A stretch of 64,000 nt of DNA from DATBRG01 sp036560445 (GTDB lineage Bacteria; Pseudomonadota; Gammaproteobacteria; Burkholderiales; Methylophilaceae), in contig DATBRG010000025.1 in assembly GCA_036560445.1 (NCBI GenBank), forward strand, positions 1 through 64,000, given 5' to 3'. Positions within the stretch are counted from its first letter, which is position 1, and every line of letters starts with the position of its first letter. Made by a program: the position numbers and the translations under genes. Below, one piece after another: positions 24,475 through 33,678 of this stretch. Under the pieces are notes generated by a model. The model ran no database searches. It saw only the letters and a list, made by a program, of their open reading frames with translations, and had not been told where the DNA came from.

Positions 24475-26580
24475 CTAATGGACTGACAGGTTCTCATCCA
24501 ACACTCTGGGCGTGATAAAGATCAAAAGTTCAGTTTTATCGTTCTGTCTTGTAGTTCTTTTGAACACATTGCCTATAAACGGCAAATCCCCAAAAAATGG
24601 TACTTTTTCCACATCATTACGCTCGGTTTGTTGATATATGCCCCCAAGAACCGCAGTTTCGCCATTTGAAACCAATACCTGAGTTTGTACTCGTTGCGTA
24701 TCAATTGATGGAATGCCGGCAAATACTTGACCTACGCTATCTTTTTTCACCTCAAGATCCATGATGATTTTTTCATCTGGTGTTATCTGAGGAGTAACTT
24801 CCAGACTTAGCGAAGCCTTCTTAAAAGCGGTGGTAGTTGCACCACTACTACTGGCTTCTTGATATGGTATCTCAGTGCCCTGCTCAATAATTGCCTTTTG
24901 CTGATTTGCAGTGGTTACTCGCGGGCTTGAAACCACTTTACCGCGTTTGTCTGTTTCAAGCGCAGAGAGCTCTAGATTCAATAAAAAGCCAGCAGGTAGG
25001 CGGAACAGGCTGAATGCGAAGTTCCCGAAAGCTCCAGCCACGGGTAAATTCACGTTTAGATCTTGAGTACCTATAGTGCTGCCAACTTTACTAGCATTGG
25101 TTGCCAACGACTGCGCAGATGTTGTATCTCCACTAATAGCAACGCCACCCCTTGTGGATGTAGATGCCCTCTGAATGCCAAATCGAGCACCCAATGTACG
25201 CCCGAATCGCTCATCAGCGATTACCAGTCTCGACTCTATCATTACTTGTTTTACTGGAATATCAATCTTGTTGATGATGCGTTGCACTTCTTCCAATTGG
25301 CGTGGCGTATCCTGCACAAATACTGTGTTAGTTCTGGCATCCACTACTGCGCTACCGCGTTTAGACAGTATCTTCTGCTTAGCGTCGCTGATCAAAGCCT
25401 TTAAGGCATCGGCTTTTTGGTAGCGAAGTGTAAAGACCTCCGTGTGCAAAGGCTCAAGATCCTCAATCTGCTGACCGGCCTCTAAAAGCAACTTTTCTTT
25501 GGCCGCGACCTCTTCAGATGGCGCAATCCAGATAACATTACCCTTCTTGCGCATCGTCAGTCCCTTGCTTTGCATGATTATGTCCAGAGCCTGGTCCCAA
25601 GGCACATCCTTCAGCCGTAAAGTCAAATTGCCATTTACTGTATCGCTGGTAATGATATTGAAACCGGTAAAGTCTGCAATTACCTGCAAAACAGACCGTA
25701 CATCAATATTTTGGAAATTTAATGACAGTTTTTCCCCAGAGTAGCCCGCTTTTGATCCTTGAACCAGTTTATTTGGATCTTCTATTATCGGTCTGACATC
25801 AATAATGAAACGTTTATCAGCCTGATAAGCGGACTGTTCCCAATTGCCTTGGGGTTCAATCACCATATGTACATTTTTACCCTGCTTGATTGTGTCAATA
25901 TAAAGCACTGGTGTATTAAAGTTGACCACATTCAAACGTCGCTGCAACTCGGTTGGCATATCAGTATTGATAAAGTCCACAACAATAGTTTTGCCCTTCT
26001 GGCGAATATCAATGCCTGCAGATTGGTCAGAAAGGTCAACAATAATACGCCCTTCGCCATTTTTTCCGCGCATGAAGTCTACATTATTCAGAGTATGTGG
26101 TTGATCGCTTGCTGTTGCTTCAGCAAACTTAGTCACCACATTAGTATTCTCTGAGCTAACTTGGCTCCCTTGTAAAACAATAGTAGTCTCATTACCACTA
26201 ACGCTTGCAGTATAGGTAACCGTTTTCGATAAATTGAGAACTAGTCTCGTACGTTCTTTGGCTTGGGCTATATTTACACTTTTCAAAACCCCTTGTTCAG
26301 CACTGAGGCTGCTCTTGGCCAATCCATTCAATGTATTAGGGAAATCAAGTGCAATTCTTGGTGGATTATTTAGCGTAAAACCTGCTGGTGGATTTTGCAT
26401 GGGCTGGGTCGTTGAAATGCGAACTGCTACCCGATCTCCTGGTAAAGCAGCAAAATCTATTTTCTCTATTTTGTTTGCGGCATCACTCTGATCGTCAGCC
26501 ATCAAATTTAACGAGAAACAACATAGAAGAGCAATTAAACTACTTGCACAAAGATTTTTAATTGATTTATTCATGTTCAT
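24475..26580 (-). CDS. pilQ: type IV pilus secretin PilQ
   Basis: Outer-membrane secretin through which type IV pili pass. About 701 residues: signal peptide (about 1-25, ending LNLMA), two AMIN domains that bind peptidoglycan (about 35-260), an N0/STN domain (LNFQNIDVRSVLQVIADFTG), an N1 domain, and the secretin core (about 440-690) with VSSPRVTTANQQKA and VPFFGDLPFIGNVFK. Several ATGs are clustered; 26580 is used because AAGGTGGG lies just upstream and it leaves ten bases after pilP. The longer frame from 26634 would overlap pilP and has no signal peptide at its start. Confidence 0.97.
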   Translation of the reverse strand: MNMNKSIKNLCASSLIALLCCFSLNLMADDQSDAANKIEKIDFAALPGDRVAVRISTTQPMQNPPAGFTLNNPPRIALDFPNTLNGLAKSSLSAEQGVLKSVNIAQAKERTRLVLNLSKTVTYTASVSGNETTIVLQGSQVSSENTNVVTKFAEATASDQPHTLNNVDFMRGKNGEGRIIVDLSDQSAGIDIRQKGKTIVVDFINTDMPTELQRRLNVVNFNTPVLYIDTIKQGKNVHMVIEPQGNWEQSAYQADKRFIIDVRPIIEDPNKLVQGSKAGYSGEKLSLNFQNIDVRSVLQVIADFTGFNIITSDTVNGNLTLRLKDVPWDQALDIIMQSKGLTMRKKGNVIWIAPSEEVAAKEKLLLEAGQQIEDLEPLHTEVFTLRYQKADALKALISDAKQKILSKRGSAVVDARTNTVFVQDTPRQLEEVQRIINKIDIPVKQVMIESRLVIADERFGRTLGARFGIQRASTSTRGGVAISGDTTSAQSLATNASKVGSTIGTQDLNVNLPVAGAFGNFAFSLFRLPAGFLLNLELSALETDKRGKVVSSPRVTTANQQKAIIEQGTEIPYQEASSSGATTTAFKKASLSLEVTPQITPDEKIIMDLEVKKDSVGQVFAGIPSIDTQRVQTQVLVSNGETAVLGGIYQQTERNDVEKVPFFGDLPFIGNVFKRTTRQNDKTELLIFITPRVLDENLSVH

Positions 26581-26590
26581 CATCCCACCT

Positions 26591-27142
26591 TTATTCCTGC
26601 AAATCGATGCTTGAGGACCGTTCAGTCCAATCACCAGAAAGATCGTCTTGAATAATTTCCTTAAGCGTGACGCTAGTCTCAGTCACATTTGTCACAATCC
26701 CAAAATTCTGTCCAAGATAATTTCCAATCCTTACTTGCTGAATATTGTTGTCCGGGGTCTTAATCAATGCATAATTAAGTTTGCCTCTCGACAAAACTCC
26801 GACTAATTTCAAACTTTCTAGTGGAAATGCCTCCAATGGCTCTTTTGGCCTGTCGAGATTTGGGTGTATTCCATTCGATTTCCCAGCCTCCGCCTTGCGT
26901 GGTTTAAAGGGATCATTAAGAGTATTATCTGCATTGTATTGAAACGGGACATACGGCTTTACTTCTGGCAATGGCTCGATTTTAACGCGCATATCTTTAC
27001 CAGCTTCTTCCATAAATTTGTCTAGATCGTCACCTTTACCGGAACCACAACTAACAAGAAGAAAACAGACTTGTACAAGCATCGATCGCCAAATGATGGC
27101 CGTAGCTAATTTCCCAGACTGTAAATTTTTGACCATTTTCAT
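26591..27142 (-). CDS. pilP: type IV pilus assembly lipoprotein PilP
   Basis: Inner-membrane lipoprotein linking PilN/PilO to the secretin PilQ. The 183-residue product has a hydrophobic signal ending in the lipobox LVSC (Cys near residue 32), a flexible Pro-rich stretch, and the C-terminal beta domain with LKLVGVLSRGKLNYALIKTP and RIGNYLGQNFGIVT. It lies 11 bases after pilO and ten before pilQ. Confidence 0.95.
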   Translation of the reverse strand: MKMVKNLQSGKLATAIIWRSMLVQVCFLLVSCGSGKGDDLDKFMEEAGKDMRVKIEPLPEVKPYVPFQYNADNTLNDPFKPRKAEAGKSNGIHPNLDRPKEPLEAFPLESLKLVGVLSRGKLNYALIKTPDNNIQQVRIGNYLGQNFGIVTNVTETSVTLKEIIQDDLSGDWTERSSSIDLQE

Positions 27143-27153
27143 ATACCCCGGCG

Positions 27154-27792
27154 TTATTTCTTAACGCCTTTTTTACTGGCTGTTTTTTTACTTGCTACCT
27201 CATTTGCATCGAGGTATCGATAGGTTTTAGCAACAGCATCCATCGCCAGTCGTGTCTCTTTGCTATCTTTGGCACCAACTACAGTAATAACAATGTCGTT
27301 CAACGTCACAATGCGGGATAACTTGGATATATCGGTGGCAAACGCGCCCAAATCGTGATAACCGCCAATCACTTTGATAGATATTGGCAATTCCGCGTAA
27401 AAATCTTTTCGTGCCTCTTGGCCGGGCTTGAATAGTTCGAATTCGAGTCCACGTTCCAATCCCGCCTGATTAATATCGGTCAATAAACCATCCATCTGGG
27501 ATTTATCAGGTAATTGTTTCAGCAATGCACCAAAGGTCTTCTCAATGTCTATCATCTGCTGTTTATATGCGTCCAGGCTAATTGCCTGTTTCTTTTTATC
27601 AATAAAGACCTGCCGTAAATCAACTTCTTTGAGTTTGGCCTGATCTAGGGACTCAAGTGCGGGTTTCCACAAAAACCAATACCCAGTAGCTAACAGCAAT
27701 ATCAATAAGACCAGCAAAAGTACCGCTTTTACAGGAAACGGTAAATTACCCGCATTTTTAAAATCTATACTGTTAAAGTCTTCTAATTTCAT
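27154..27792 (-). CDS. pilO: type IV pilus alignment protein PilO
   Basis: Bitopic inner-membrane protein that pairs with PilN. The 212-residue product has a short cytoplasmic start, one membrane helix at about 20-42 (VKAVLLLVLLILLLATGYWF), a coiled coil and a C-terminal ferredoxin-like domain. A Lys-rich tail of about 15 residues (KKTASKKGVKK) is unusual. The ATG overlaps the pilN stop by four bases. Confidence 0.95.
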   Translation of the reverse strand: MKLEDFNSIDFKNAGNLPFPVKAVLLLVLLILLLATGYWFLWKPALESLDQAKLKEVDLRQVFIDKKKQAISLDAYKQQMIDIEKTFGALLKQLPDKSQMDGLLTDINQAGLERGLEFELFKPGQEARKDFYAELPISIKVIGGYHDLGAFATDISKLSRIVTLNDIVITVVGAKDSKETRLAMDAVAKTYRYLDANEVASKKTASKKGVKK

Positions 27793-28382
27793 GCTTTCTT
27801 GTCCTTACTCTTATTAGGACTAGCATCTTTGTCGGTTACCTTCTTTACTTTCAAATTCACTTTAAGCGTAAAGCTATTTTGTTTAAGGTTGTTTGCGGAA
27901 ACAGCTTTAATTTCTATTAGCACAGGCAATTCCATTGAATCCGAGTTGGACAGATTACGCACCAAGGTAGCGATACGGGCGTTAGTATCGGCTATGCCAT
28001 CGAGGGTAATTTCATTACCTTTTTGTTTAATACTTTTAAGATAAATGCCTTCAGGAAGCTGGCGACTTATTTCATCCAGAACGACTACTGCCTGACTACG
28101 ATTACTCTGCAAATTTTCTACAACTTGCTTACGCTCCAGCACATCCTGAATCTGACCCTTAAGTGCTTTAATTTCTTCAATCTGTTTATCCAGCATCGCA
28201 TTTGCCGTATCCAGACGAGAGTTTCTGCTCATCTGGGAGTCTATTTCGGAATTGATATAAGTCTGCACTGAGAAAACCAGAAAGCCAGCTATAGCAACCG
28301 TAACAATCAGCATCAGATTAAACTGACGCTGACGCTCAGCACGCTTAATCTGGCGATGGGGTAGGAGATTAATACGAATCAT
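27789..28382 (-). CDS. pilN: type IV pilus assembly protein PilN
   Basis: Bitopic inner-membrane protein whose cytoplasmic N-terminus docks in PilM. The 197-residue product begins MIRINLLPHR, the conserved INLLP peptide that binds PilM. It has one membrane helix at about 23-43, a coiled coil and a periplasmic domain. The Lys-rich C-terminus (KVTDKDASPNKSKDKKA) parallels that of PilO. It is overlapped by one base with pilM and four with pilO. Confidence 0.96.
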   Translation of the reverse strand: MIRINLLPHRQIKRAERQRQFNLMLIVTVAIAGFLVFSVQTYINSEIDSQMSRNSRLDTANAMLDKQIEEIKALKGQIQDVLERKQVVENLQSNRSQAVVVLDEISRQLPEGIYLKSIKQKGNEITLDGIADTNARIATLVRNLSNSDSMELPVLIEIKAVSANNLKQNSFTLKVNLKVKKVTDKDASPNKSKDKKA

Positions 28383-29455
28383 TAATCAAACCTCCGCAAT
28401 GCCAGACCACATGCAATCATTAACGATGAAGCATCTGCAACTAGCTGCTGCTGCTTGATTCTTGGATTTATGGTCATTCCATGAAATGGATTGGCTAGTA
28501 CTGTATTTACTTGGGTACGTTCTTGCACCACCACATCAACTCCGGGGATTGAAGCACACCCCCCAGCTAAAACGATATGATCTACATGATTATATTGGGT
28601 GGAGCTAGTGAAGAATTGCACTGCTCGCGCCACCTCTAGAGCAAGAGACTGCACAAAGGGCTGTAGTACTTCAGCCTCGTAGCTATCGGGCAAACCTCCT
28701 TTGCGCTTGGCGATTTCAGCCTCTTCGGGAGACAGGCCAAAGCGACGCTGTATCTCTTGGGTCAATTGCCCGCCGCCAAAAGTTTGCTCACGGATATATA
28801 TAGATTGGTTGTCGTGTAGCACATTGATATGCATCATCAATGCGCCAATATCAACAATCATGACTGCCTGGTCTTTACCGCCATTAGGCAGTTGGCTAGC
28901 AACTAGGGAATAAGCCGCTTCGGTAGCATAAGTTTCAACATCCATCACTACGACTTTCAGACCCGCACCTTCAGCCGCAGCTACACGATCTTCTATTTTC
29001 TCTTTACGTGAGGCCGCTATCAAGACCTCAACTTCTTGTTCGGGATTACTTGGTGCGGGGCCCAACTCTTGGAAGTCAATATTGACCTCGTCCAGTGAAA
29101 ATGGAATATATTGATTGGCCTCGGCTTCAACCTGCATCTCCATATCTTCCTCACGCAAACCTTTTTGCATGAGTACTTTCTTACTGATAACTGCGGCCGC
29201 CGGCAAAGCCAGTGCAGCCCTTTTTTCACGCGTACCGAGTAATTTCCACGCGCGTTTAAAGGCATCCACAACCTGATCCAGATCAGAGATATTGCCATCA
29301 ACCACCGCATCTTTGGTAAGCGTGGCAATAGCATAGTTCTCAAGGCGATGTGTCCCCTTGCTCCCCTCTGCCAACTCCACCATTTTTACCGAAGTAGAGC
29401 TAATGTCTACTCCAATCAAAGGCGGTGTGTGTTCATTGAAAAAGTCGAATTTCAA
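28382..29455 (-). CDS. pilM: type IV pilus assembly ATPase-fold protein PilM
   Basis: Actin/FtsA-like cytoplasmic protein of the pilus alignment complex. The 357-residue product has the phosphate-1 loop IGVDISSTSVKMVEL, a phosphate-2 loop MIVDIGALMMHI and an adenosine motif VLAGGCASIPG. It is read from TTG at 29455, with AAGGGA eight bases before it; no better in-frame ATG is near. It is the first gene of the operon, behind a sigma-70-like promoter. Confidence 0.96.
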   Translation of the reverse strand: MKFDFFNEHTPPLIGVDISSTSVKMVELAEGSKGTHRLENYAIATLTKDAVVDGNISDLDQVVDAFKRAWKLLGTREKRAALALPAAAVISKKVLMQKGLREEDMEMQVEAEANQYIPFSLDEVNIDFQELGPAPSNPEQEVEVLIAASRKEKIEDRVAAAEGAGLKVVVMDVETYATEAAYSLVASQLPNGGKDQAVMIVDIGALMMHINVLHDNQSIYIREQTFGGGQLTQEIQRRFGLSPEEAEIAKRKGGLPDSYEAEVLQPFVQSLALEVARAVQFFTSSTQYNHVDHIVLAGGCASIPGVDVVVQERTQVNTVLANPFHGMTINPRIKQQQLVADASSLMIACGLALRRFD

Positions 29456-29512
29456 ACTGAAATTCCCTTTCTTTACTGGTTAGTTACACACAATACTAAT
29501 AATTTACCTTAA

Positions 29513-29541
29513 ATGCTAGCAACAACTATAAACAGTGTAAA
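29513..29541 (-). promoter_or_regulatory. sigma-70 promoter of the pilMNOPQ operon
   Basis: On the minus strand TTTACA (29541-29536) and TAGCAT (29518-29513) are separated by exactly 17 bases, about 60 bases upstream of the pilM start. It lies in the 164-base spacer shared with the divergent mrcA gene. Confidence 0.6.
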
Positions 29542-29578
29542 GCAAATTTTTATTTTTTAATTTATTGGCCGAGCCACT

Positions 29579-29584
29579 TATAAT
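29579..29584 (+). promoter_or_regulatory. -10 element of mrcA
   Basis: A perfect TATAAT 35 bases upstream of the mrcA ATG, reading rightward. The matching -35 region is weak, so an activator or other contacts may be needed. Confidence 0.5.
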
Positions 29585-29619
29585 GTGCATATCTGTATCA
29601 TTTTGAATTCCCTAAGCCA

Positions 29620-31986
29620 ATGCTCCCAAAAAAATGGTGGCAGTTTCTAATCCTCTCTGCAATCGTACTAGGATTAGTCATCACTGCACTTGTCGGCCTT
29701 GCGGCGACTCTTATATATCCCGAACTGCCCTCTCTGGAGGCTTTGACAGATTACCGGCCCAAAGTCCCATTGCGCGTCTATTCCGACGATGGCTATTTGA
29801 TAGGCGAATTTGGCGAAGAACGACGGGCGGTTATTAAGATTGCTGCCGTACCTGACAACCTCAAACATGCCATTCTTGCGGCAGAAGACGAGCGCTTTTA
29901 CTCGCATGGCGGAATAGACACCATGGGAATTCTGCGTGCAGCTATCGCCAATGTAACCTCTGGCAGTTTCAAGGAGGGCGCCAGTACCATCACTATGCAA
30001 GTGGCGCGCAACTTCTTTCTGTCCAGTGAAAAAACTGCGACGCGCAAATTAAGCGAGGCGCTACTTGCTATCAAGATTGAACATAGCTTGAGTAAAGATC
30101 AGATTCTGGAGCTATACATCAATCAGATTTACCTCGGCCAGCGCTCCTATGGCTTTGCTGCGGCGGCCCAAGTTTATTACGGCAAGCCATTAGAAAAACT
30201 TAGTGTAGCCGAAATGGCGATGTTAGCCGGCCTGCCCAAAGCACCGTCCCGTTTCAATCCATTCGCCAATCCAAAACGTGCCGAAGCTCGGCAACACTAC
30301 GTGCTGGGTAGAATGAAAGAGTTGAAATATATAGATGAAAAAACCTACGAGGCTGCGCTAAAGCAACCCAGCAGGCTAAGAGTATCGCATCAGGTACGTG
30401 ATTTAGCAGCTGATTATGTTGCCGAGATCGCGCGTCAAGCCATGTACGAGCGTTACAAGGATGATATCTATACCAGCGGCTTACGCGTTTATACCACCAT
30501 ACGCAAAAGTAATCAGGAGGCAGCCAATAGTGCGGTTCTACAAGGTATCCTGGATTATGATCGTCGCCATGGTTATCGTGGCCCAGAGAAAATTGTCGTG
30601 CCTAGCAAAACTGATGCAAGTGAGGCTGGCAATTGGATGGATAGCGCGCTGGATGAAATCGACGAATTTAATGGCCTGATACCTGCCATTGTGACCTCTG
30701 TCAGCCCCAAGCTGATTAAGGTACACACTAAAAATAGCGAGAATGTCGAAATCAGTGGCGATGGTTTGGCATTGGTGCAGAAGATGCTCAATGAGAAGGA
30801 TGCAACCAAGAACAAACTGAAAATCGGCGCGGTAGTGCGCGTGTTGCATAATGGAGACACTTGGCAAATTGCACAATTGCCACAAGTCGAATCGGCTCTG
30901 ATTGCTGTCGAGCCAGATACTGGCGCAGTAAGAGCTTTGGTAGGCGGCTTTGACTTCAATCACAACAAGTTTAACCACGTCACTCAAGCCTGGCGTCAAC
31001 CAGGATCGAGTTTCAAGCCTTTCATTTATTCGGCATCGCTAGAAAAAGGCTTTACCCCTGCAAGCGTGATTGAAGACGAGCCGATCTCTCTATCCGCAGA
31101 AGAAACTGGTAGCGGCTCATCATGGGAACCTCATAATTTTGATAATAAATATGATGGCCCTATCAGGATGCGTACGGCGCTTACCAAATCAAAAAATATG
31201 GTTTCCATTCGCATACTGAAGGCTATCGGGGTTGATTATGCTCAGGATTACATCACGCGCTTTGGCTTTTCACCCAAAGATCATCCGCCTTATCTAGCGA
31301 TGGCGCTAGGCGCTGGCTCAGTAACGCCTTGGCAAATGGCTGGCGCCTACTCTGTCTTTGCTAATGGCGGTTATCGTGTGCAACCTTATCTCATCAGTAA
31401 AATTATCGATATCAATGGCAAGGTCATAGAGCAAACCAAATTCGAGGAGGCTGGTAAAGATGCGCCGCGTGTAATTGACCCGCGTAATGCTTTCCTCATG
31501 ACATCCATGATGCAGGACGTAGCCCGCATAGGCACTGCTGCCAAAGCACGGGAACTTGGCCGCTACGATCTGGCAGGTAAAACCGGCACCACCAATAACC
31601 AGGTCGATGCATGGTTTGCGGGCTTTAATCCAAAGCAGGTCGCCATAGCCTGGGTGGGCTTTGACCAACCACGTACTCTTGGCGCCAAGGAAACTGGTGG
31701 CCAGGCCGCATTGCCTATATGGATACGCTATATGAGTGAGGCCCTGAAAGGAATGCCTGATGTTCCATATCCGGTACCGGATGGGGTCAGTTCGATTAAG
31801 ATAGATCCATTGACTGGAACCCGCGCCAAAGATGATGAAGGCGGTCTATATGAGTATTTCTATCAGGAGTTCCCACCCCCGGATGAGCCAGAACAAGCCG
31901 TTTCACCTCTTACCGGAGCACCTGTCGGCAAGCCAGCCGCACCGGCCAAAGCTGGAGATCAGCCACAGATTGACCAGCTGTTCTGA
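29620..31986 (+). CDS. mrcA: penicillin-binding protein 1A
   Basis: Bifunctional class A PBP: glycan polymerase and DD-transpeptidase. The 788-residue protein has an N-terminal membrane helix (about 10-32) and a GT51 domain with AAEDERFYSHGG and EGASTITMQVARNFFLS. An OB-like insertion lies at about 330-420. The transpeptidase domain has SSFK (in PGSSFKPFIYS), SKN (in KSKNMVSIRI) and KTGT (in LAGKTGTTN). The C-terminus is Pro/Ala-rich. Divergence from pilM is conserved in many beta- and gammaproteobacteria. Confidence 0.98.
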   Translation: MLPKKWWQFLILSAIVLGLVITALVGLAATLIYPELPSLEALTDYRPKVPLRVYSDDGYLIGEFGEERRAVIKIAAVPDNLKHAILAAEDERFYSHGGIDTMGILRAAIANVTSGSFKEGASTITMQVARNFFLSSEKTATRKLSEALLAIKIEHSLSKDQILELYINQIYLGQRSYGFAAAAQVYYGKPLEKLSVAEMAMLAGLPKAPSRFNPFANPKRAEARQHYVLGRMKELKYIDEKTYEAALKQPSRLRVSHQVRDLAADYVAEIARQAMYERYKDDIYTSGLRVYTTIRKSNQEAANSAVLQGILDYDRRHGYRGPEKIVVPSKTDASEAGNWMDSALDEIDEFNGLIPAIVTSVSPKLIKVHTKNSENVEISGDGLALVQKMLNEKDATKNKLKIGAVVRVLHNGDTWQIAQLPQVESALIAVEPDTGAVRALVGGFDFNHNKFNHVTQAWRQPGSSFKPFIYSASLEKGFTPASVIEDEPISLSAEETGSGSSWEPHNFDNKYDGPIRMRTALTKSKNMVSIRILKAIGVDYAQDYITRFGFSPKDHPPYLAMALGAGSVTPWQMAGAYSVFANGGYRVQPYLISKIIDINGKVIEQTKFEEAGKDAPRVIDPRNAFLMTSMMQDVARIGTAAKARELGRYDLAGKTGTTNNQVDAWFAGFNPKQVAIAWVGFDQPRTLGAKETGGQAALPIWIRYMSEALKGMPDVPYPVPDGVSSIKIDPLTGTRAKDDEGGLYEYFYQEFPPPDEPEQAVSPLTGAPVGKPAAPAKAGDQPQIDQLF

Positions 31987-32021
31987 TTTTGGGAATCGGA
32001 TAGATTTTTGGTGAGTAGTTT

Positions 32022-32663
32022 ATGGCAAAAGATAATAGCGGACGACAACACCAACTACGCCAGCTCATAGCACAACAAGCTGCGCGGATGATGGCGGAAG
32101 AGGGCATCTCCGATTACGGCTATGCGAAAAAGAAAGCCGGTCGACAACTCGGTGCAACCGATGTTAACTGCTTGCCTACCAATGCTGAAATAGAAGAAGA
32201 AATCCGGCTTTTTCACGAAATTTATAATAGTGAAGACCAGCCAGAGAATCTTCGCCAGCTCCGTGCGGACGCACTAGTGGTGATGCAATTGATGGAAAAA
32301 TTCAATCCGCACTTAACTGGCGCGGTACTGGATGGTACTGCCGGTAAATATGCCGAGACCCACATACACCTGTTTGCGGACAGCCTCAAGGACGTGGAAA
32401 TATTCCTGCTTAATCAGCAAATTCCCTATCAATCAAATGAGAAGTCTTATCGGGTGAGTAATAGCCCAGACAAAAAAGGCGGCGAGAGGAAAAAGGTGCC
32501 TGTATTTACGCTCGAAGGCCCGAATGGGCTTATCAAACTCAGCGTATTCGAAATCGACGATCTACGTGTACCAACCAAAAACCCGACCAATGGCAATAAC
32601 GCAGTCAAGACCAATACTCAAGGTCTACAGGCTCTTATCGCGGCATCCGCATCCCACGCCTAA
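32022..32663 (+). CDS. conserved protein of unknown function
   Basis: A 213-residue soluble protein with no signal peptide or membrane segment. The N-terminal third is basic and helical (QLIAQQAARMMAEEGISDYG). Residues about 60-190 look like a compact alpha/beta domain, with LTGAVLDGTAGKYAETHIHL, FADSLKDVEIFLL and a beta-rich C-terminal stretch. The GTAGKY...HIHLFADSLKDVEIFL pattern is suggestive of a nucleotidyltransferase fold, but I cannot show the catalytic acids. It follows mrcA by 35 bases and may share its transcript. It converges on hemB with a single base between stops. Confidence 0.8.
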   Translation: MAKDNSGRQHQLRQLIAQQAARMMAEEGISDYGYAKKKAGRQLGATDVNCLPTNAEIEEEIRLFHEIYNSEDQPENLRQLRADALVVMQLMEKFNPHLTGAVLDGTAGKYAETHIHLFADSLKDVEIFLLNQQIPYQSNEKSYRVSNSPDKKGGERKKVPVFTLEGPNGLIKLSVFEIDDLRVPTKNPTNGNNAVKTNTQGLQALIAASASHA

Positions 32664-32664
32664 A

Positions 32665-33669
32665 CTAATCACGCAGCCAGCGTGCAATATCCATCGCGTA
32701 ATAAGTCAAAACCCCGTCAGCGCCAGCACGCTTGAAGCCCAGCATGGCTTCCATCACGCAAGACTTCTCATCCAGCCAGCCATTCTGCACAGCGGCCTTC
32801 AACATCGCATATTCGCCACTTACATGGTAGGCATAGGTTGGCACACCGAACTCCTGCTTAACACGGCGCACGATATCCAGATACGGCATACCAGGCTTCA
32901 CCATCACCATATCCGCACCTTCGGCCAGATCGAGCGCGACTTCTTTCAGGGCCTCATCCGAGTTTGCAGGGTCCATCTGATAGTTATATTTATTGCCCTT
33001 GCCCAGATTGGCAGAAGAACCAACGGCATCACGGAACGGCCCATAGAACGCCGAAGCATATTTGGCAGAGTAAGCCAGTATGCGCGTATGGATGTGGCCG
33101 GCAGCTTCCAGTGCATTACGAATAGCACCTATGCGGCCATCCATCATGTCTGAAGGTGCCACCACATCAGCCCCCGCAGCAGCATGACAAAGCGCCTGCT
33201 TGATCAATACGGCGACGGTCTCATCGTTCATCACATAGCCCGTATCATCGATCAGCCCGTCCTGGCCATGCGTGGTGTAAGGGTCCAGTGCTACATCAGT
33301 GATGATGCCGAGCTCAGGGCAAGCCGATTTCAATGCCTTGATAGTTCGTGGCACCAAGCCTTGCGGATTATAGGCTTCGGCGGCATCCAGGCTTTTATAT
33401 TGCTGCTCAACCACAGGGAATAGCGCCAATGCCGGAATACCCAGTCGCACACATTCAGCAGCGGTCTGCAACAGCACATCGATACTCTGGCGCCTGACGC
33501 CGGGCATGGAAGCGACATCCTCGGTACGGTTCTCACCATCCAGCACAAACACCGGATAAATCAGGTCGTCCGTGGTCAGCACGTTTTCGCGCATCAGCCG
33601 TCTTGAGAACTCATCTTTGCGCATGCGGCGTGGACGGCTGGCTGGGAATTTTCCGTATTGGTCGCTCAT
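32665..33669 (-). CDS. hemB: delta-aminolevulinic acid dehydratase (porphobilinogen synthase)
   Basis: Condenses two 5-aminolevulinate molecules to porphobilinogen in haem synthesis. The 334-residue enzyme has the Schiff-base Lys in MVKPGMPYLD and the second Lys in YSAKYASAFYGPFRDA. The loop that carries zinc cysteines in some enzymes reads DVALDPYTTHGQDG here, with Asp in place of Cys, so it is the magnesium-dependent, zinc-free type. The ATG has AAGGAT seven bases upstream, overlapping the trpC stop, so hemB is probably the last gene of the trp transcript. Confidence 0.98.
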   Translation of the reverse strand: MSDQYGKFPASRPRRMRKDEFSRRLMRENVLTTDDLIYPVFVLDGENRTEDVASMPGVRRQSIDVLLQTAAECVRLGIPALALFPVVEQQYKSLDAAEAYNPQGLVPRTIKALKSACPELGIITDVALDPYTTHGQDGLIDDTGYVMNDETVAVLIKQALCHAAAGADVVAPSDMMDGRIGAIRNALEAAGHIHTRILAYSAKYASAFYGPFRDAVGSSANLGKGNKYNYQMDPANSDEALKEVALDLAEGADMVMVKPGMPYLDIVRRVKQEFGVPTYAYHVSGEYAMLKAAVQNGWLDEKSCVMEAMLGFKRAGADGVLTYYAMDIARWLRD

Positions 33670-33678
33670 CTTCGATCC

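Noticed and set aside
32524..33153. 209-codon plus-strand frame over hemB
   Set aside because: It is antisense to hemB, has a His/Thr-rich composition and no start signal; a shadow of the real gene.
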